Assembly (NCBI GenBank): GCA_030615655.1
Contig: JAUWYU010000052.1
Span: 1-8,715, forward strand
Source: Dehalococcoidia bacterium
Lineage (GTDB): Bacteria; Chloroflexota; Dehalococcoidia; Dehalococcoidales; RBG-16-60-22
Length of the DNA stretch: 8,715 nt
Reading direction: 5' to 3'
Part shown: piece by piece, positions 7,420 to 8,715 of the stretch
Position numbering within the stretch: the first letter of the stretch is position 1
Layout of the letters: each line of letters opens with the position of its first letter
Program-made: the position numbers and the translations under genes
Notes under the pieces: generated by a model
What the model was told of the DNA's origin: nothing
Seen by the model: the letters and a program-made list of their open reading frames with translations, nothing else
Database searches by the model: none

Positions 7420-7445
7420 GGCAAATTATACACACGGCAAATTAT
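7420..7445 (-). repeat. Two direct copies of a 10-base repeat in the fhs upstream region
   Basis: ATAATTTGCC on the minus strand occurs at 7436-7445 and again at 7420-7429, 16 bases apart start to start. The downstream copy overlaps a perfect TATAAT (7425-7430); the upstream copy forms a GATAAT. The flanks GTGTG (7431-7435) and CACAC (7413-7417) form a short inverted repeat around the second copy. This could be a tandem operator or a duplicated promoter element for fhs. Confidence 0.5.
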
Positions 7446-7452
7446 CCTGGAA
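7425..7452 (-). promoter_or_regulatory. Candidate promoter for fhs
   Basis: A perfect TATAAT -10 box lies at 7425-7430 on the minus strand, which would give a leader of roughly 75 bases before the GTG. No good -35 box is seen; the best is TTCCAG at 7447-7452 with a 16-base spacer, which shares only TT with the consensus. The site may need an activator, or fhs may be read from the cooC promoter. Confidence 0.3.
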
Positions 7453-7519
7453 CCACTAAGCGTGATTATGTCTTGCCGGTTGCTAATAATACTGTTTCTC
7501 AGCCTTTCTAGTCCCCCTG

Positions 7520-8308
7520 TCAGCTTTTTACGCTCGGCTGCCTGGTTAAAGACACGAGTTTATCGTAGATATTCTTAACCCCTTTCGCAATCTGCGGGCT
7601 GGCGATAAAAAGAGGGCGATTGGCAAGGTCAGCTTCGGTTATGGCCGGGTCATAGGGAATAAAGCCAAGGATTTCAATGCCGGGCAGGTTTGACACTATG
7701 AATTCCTTGTCGGCTTCACTCCGTATTTTATTGCCCACCACGGCAATATTGTGCAAACCAAGGTCCTGCGCCAGTTTGCCTATGGTCTGGGCGGTTTCCA
7801 GGCTCCGCCGGCCTGGTTCCACCACGATAATCAGTTTATCCACGGCTTTGGTTGTGCCCCGTGATAAGTGCTCTATCCCCGCCTCCATATCCAGGATAAC
7901 AACTTCATCCCTCTGTACGAGTAGATGGCTGACTAAGGCCTGTAATAAAGCACCCTCCGGACAGTAGCATCCGGTGCCTCCCCTCTTAATCCGTCCCATC
8001 GCCATGAGCCTGATTCCGTCAAGTTTGACCGAATAATTTTCCGGCAGGTCATCAACCTTGGGATTCAACTTGAAGAGGCCTCCGGACTGACCGGGGCGAA
8101 CCCCCACGCGCTCTTCAATGAGGTCGTTCAGTTCGGATATCGGGGTTATCTCTTCCGGGTTGGGGAAACCGAGGGTAGCCGCCAGATTGGCATCGGGGTC
8201 AGCATCTATGGCAATAACAGAGTAACCAGACTCGGCGAATGTCTGTGAAAGAAAAGCAGCTAGTAGAGTCTTACCTACACCACCTTTTCCGCTAATTGCA
8301 ATCTTCAT
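7520..8308 (-). CDS. cooC: CooC nickel-insertion ATPase for CO dehydrogenase, first paralog
   Basis: CooC is a cytoplasmic dimeric ATPase of the MinD/SIMIBI class that delivers nickel to the C-cluster of CO dehydrogenase. The 262-residue product has deviant Walker A GKGGVGKT (7-14, signature Lys8), DADPDANLA (35-43), the CXC metal pair C114/C116 in GTGCYCPEG, Walker B-region DMEAGIEHLSRGT (140-152), and a nucleotide-base contact region around VVGNKIRSEAD (190-200). This pattern fits CooC of Carboxydothermus and Rhodospirillum as I remember it. ATG at 8306-8308 has a modest ribosome binding site (AAGGG, five bases away). It is the first gene after the best promoter candidate of the window and lies 176 bases ahead of fhs. 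Assignment to CooS rather than to AcsB is an inference from similarity; the second paralog could share or split the job. Confidence 0.95.
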   Translation of the reverse strand: MKIAISGKGGVGKTLLAAFLSQTFAESGYSVIAIDADPDANLAATLGFPNPEEITPISELNDLIEERVGVRPGQSGGLFKLNPKVDDLPENYSVKLDGIRLMAMGRIKRGGTGCYCPEGALLQALVSHLLVQRDEVVILDMEAGIEHLSRGTTKAVDKLIIVVEPGRRSLETAQTIGKLAQDLGLHNIAVVGNKIRSEADKEFIVSNLPGIEILGFIPYDPAITEADLANRPLFIASPQIAKGVKNIYDKLVSLTRQPSVKS

Positions 8309-8335
8309 CCAGCCCTTGCTTTTGGCATAATTAAA

Positions 8336-8363
8336 TCTGAGACTTCTGTGGGAAGCACTCAGA
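8336..8363 (-). promoter_or_regulatory. Leader hairpin between the promoter and cooC
   Basis: On the minus strand, TCTGAG and CTCAGA form a 6-base outer stem and CTTC with GAAG a 4-base inner stem, separated by a small internal loop (TG opposite T) and closed by a 5-base loop. It is followed by TTTAATTAT, too broken a T-run for a confident intrinsic terminator. It would lie in the 5' leader of the transcript about 30 bases before the cooC ATG. It may be an attenuator or mRNA stabiliser; function unknown. Confidence 0.4.
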
Positions 8364-8397
8364 CTTGAAAAGTTGGTTTTCCGTCGCTACCCTTAAC

Positions 8398-8426
8398 AGT
8401 CTATCTTATGCCGATTTAAAAGTCAA
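8398..8426 (-). promoter_or_regulatory. Candidate sigma-70-type promoter ahead of cooC
   Basis: On the minus strand TTGACT (8421-8426) and TAGACT (8398-8403) are separated by an ideal 17-base spacer. The -35 matches consensus at 5 of 6 positions and the -10 at 4 of 6. An 8-base palindrome GTATATAC (8432-8439) lies just upstream. Transcription would start near 8391, giving a leader of about 83 bases to the cooC ATG. I see no terminator between the upstream protease gene and this site, so read-through from it cannot be excluded. Confidence 0.45.
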
Positions 8427-8460
8427 GAAATGTATATACTCCTGGCATTGAACTTCCTGT

Positions 8461-8715
8461 CTACACGGCCAGAGTGGAAAGGTGTTTTATCCTTTTAAGC
8501 ATATTGGGGTGTGTGGTAAAAAGTTCCATTAATTTATCGCCGGTGCCGAGCCGCACCTTTTTCTCGCGCAGTTCCAGGAGTTCGTCAAAGTCAATAGTGC
8601 CGCTCATATCGCGGTCGACCTGTTTTAGCTCATTAATCTCACTCCAGGCGCGGGAGGGGTCGTTAACGAAGAAAGCCTTGACGCCTTCTACCCGTTTCAG
8701 TTCCTCGCTGTTTTT
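8461..8715 (-). CDS. htpX: M48-family (HtpX-like) zinc metalloprotease, C-terminal part, truncated by window edge
   Basis: Only the last 84 codons and the TAG stop (8461-8463) are present; the frame is open to the window edge. The ending ELFTTHPNMLKRIKHL (64-79 of the fragment) matches the characteristic C-terminal F-S/T-T-H-P...R-I segment of HtpX-type membrane proteases, which degrade damaged membrane proteins. The HEXXH zinc site and membrane helices would lie outside the window. KAFFVNDPSRA (13-23) also fits the family. Between the two is a near-ideal EF-hand loop (34-45, 8581-8616). Its stop is 152 bases upstream of cooC on the same strand; the function seems unrelated to acetyl-CoA synthesis, so this is probably a separate neighbouring unit. 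Identification rests on a short C-terminal piece. Confidence 0.65.
   Translation of the reverse strand, partial: KNSEELKRVEGVKAFFVNDPSRAWSEINELKQVDRDMSGTIDFDELLELREKKVRLGTGDKLMELFTTHPNMLKRIKHLSTLAV

Noticed and set aside
7308..7511. A 67-codon plus-strand ORF across the fhs upstream gap
   Set aside because: It overlaps the fhs start region antisense, has no family resemblance and covers the repeat/promoter region, so it is probably not coding.
8305..8328. A 7-codon upstream ORF whose TGA overlaps the cooC ATG
   Set aside because: No Shine-Dalgarno precedes it, and the peptide has no run of a regulatory amino acid as in a leader peptide; it is most likely chance.
8309..8460. Intrinsic terminator for the HtpX-like gene
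   Set aside because: The only clear hairpin (8336-8363) lies downstream of the candidate cooC promoter and lacks a proper T-run, so I did not call it a terminator.

Overview
The window is a strictly one-directional (minus-strand) gene block that encodes much of the bacterial Wood-Ljungdahl (reductive acetyl-CoA) pathway. Reading in the direction of transcription, from high to low coordinates, it contains: the tail of an M48/HtpX-type zinc protease; a first CooC nickel-insertion ATPase; formate-tetrahydrofolate ligase (fhs); a second, divergent CooC/AcsF-type ATPase; folD; an unrecognised 72-residue protein; acsD (corrinoid iron-sulfur protein small subunit); cooS/acsA (nickel CO dehydrogenase); and the first 200 codons of acsB (acetyl-CoA synthase), cut by the window edge.

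Region by region: 8461-8715 is the protease C-terminus. 8309-8460 is a 152-base gap with the best promoter candidate of the window and a leader hairpin. 7520-8308 is cooC. 7344-7519 is a 176-base gap with a 10-base direct repeat over a TATAAT box and a strong ribosome binding site that fixes a GTG start for fhs (5580-7343). 5494-5579 is a short gap ending in a small hairpin whose loop holds the Shine-Dalgarno sequence of the second cooC, which starts with TTG. From there to the left edge the genes are packed (gaps of 2, 15, 14, 14 and 36 bases) and each has a clear Shine-Dalgarno sequence, so 1-5493 reads as one operon. No gap exceeds 300 bases, and I saw no tRNA, rRNA, CRISPR array or insertion sequence.

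Together the genes cover part of the methyl branch (Fhs makes 10-formyl-THF from formate; FolD converts it to 5,10-methylene-THF) and most of the carbonyl branch (CooS reduces CO2 to CO; AcsB joins CO, methyl and CoA; AcsD is half of the methyl-carrying corrinoid protein). The two CooC-type ATPases probably mature the nickel centres of CooS and AcsB. The corrinoid protein large subunit (acsC), methyltransferase (acsE) and methylene-THF reductase are absent from the window and may lie beyond the left edge.

The organism is an anaerobic bacterium able to use this pathway for carbon fixation or its reverse. The N-terminal domain of AcsB and the AcsD type are bacterial rather than archaeal. The gene order, moderate GC and unusual Fhs would suit an uncultured Chloroflexota (Dehalococcoidia-like) lineage, but that placement is an inference from memory. 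The core enzymes are well-known families. The least explained items are the 72-residue protein, the regulatory structures in the three larger gaps, and a lysine-rich insertion near the B-cluster of CooS.
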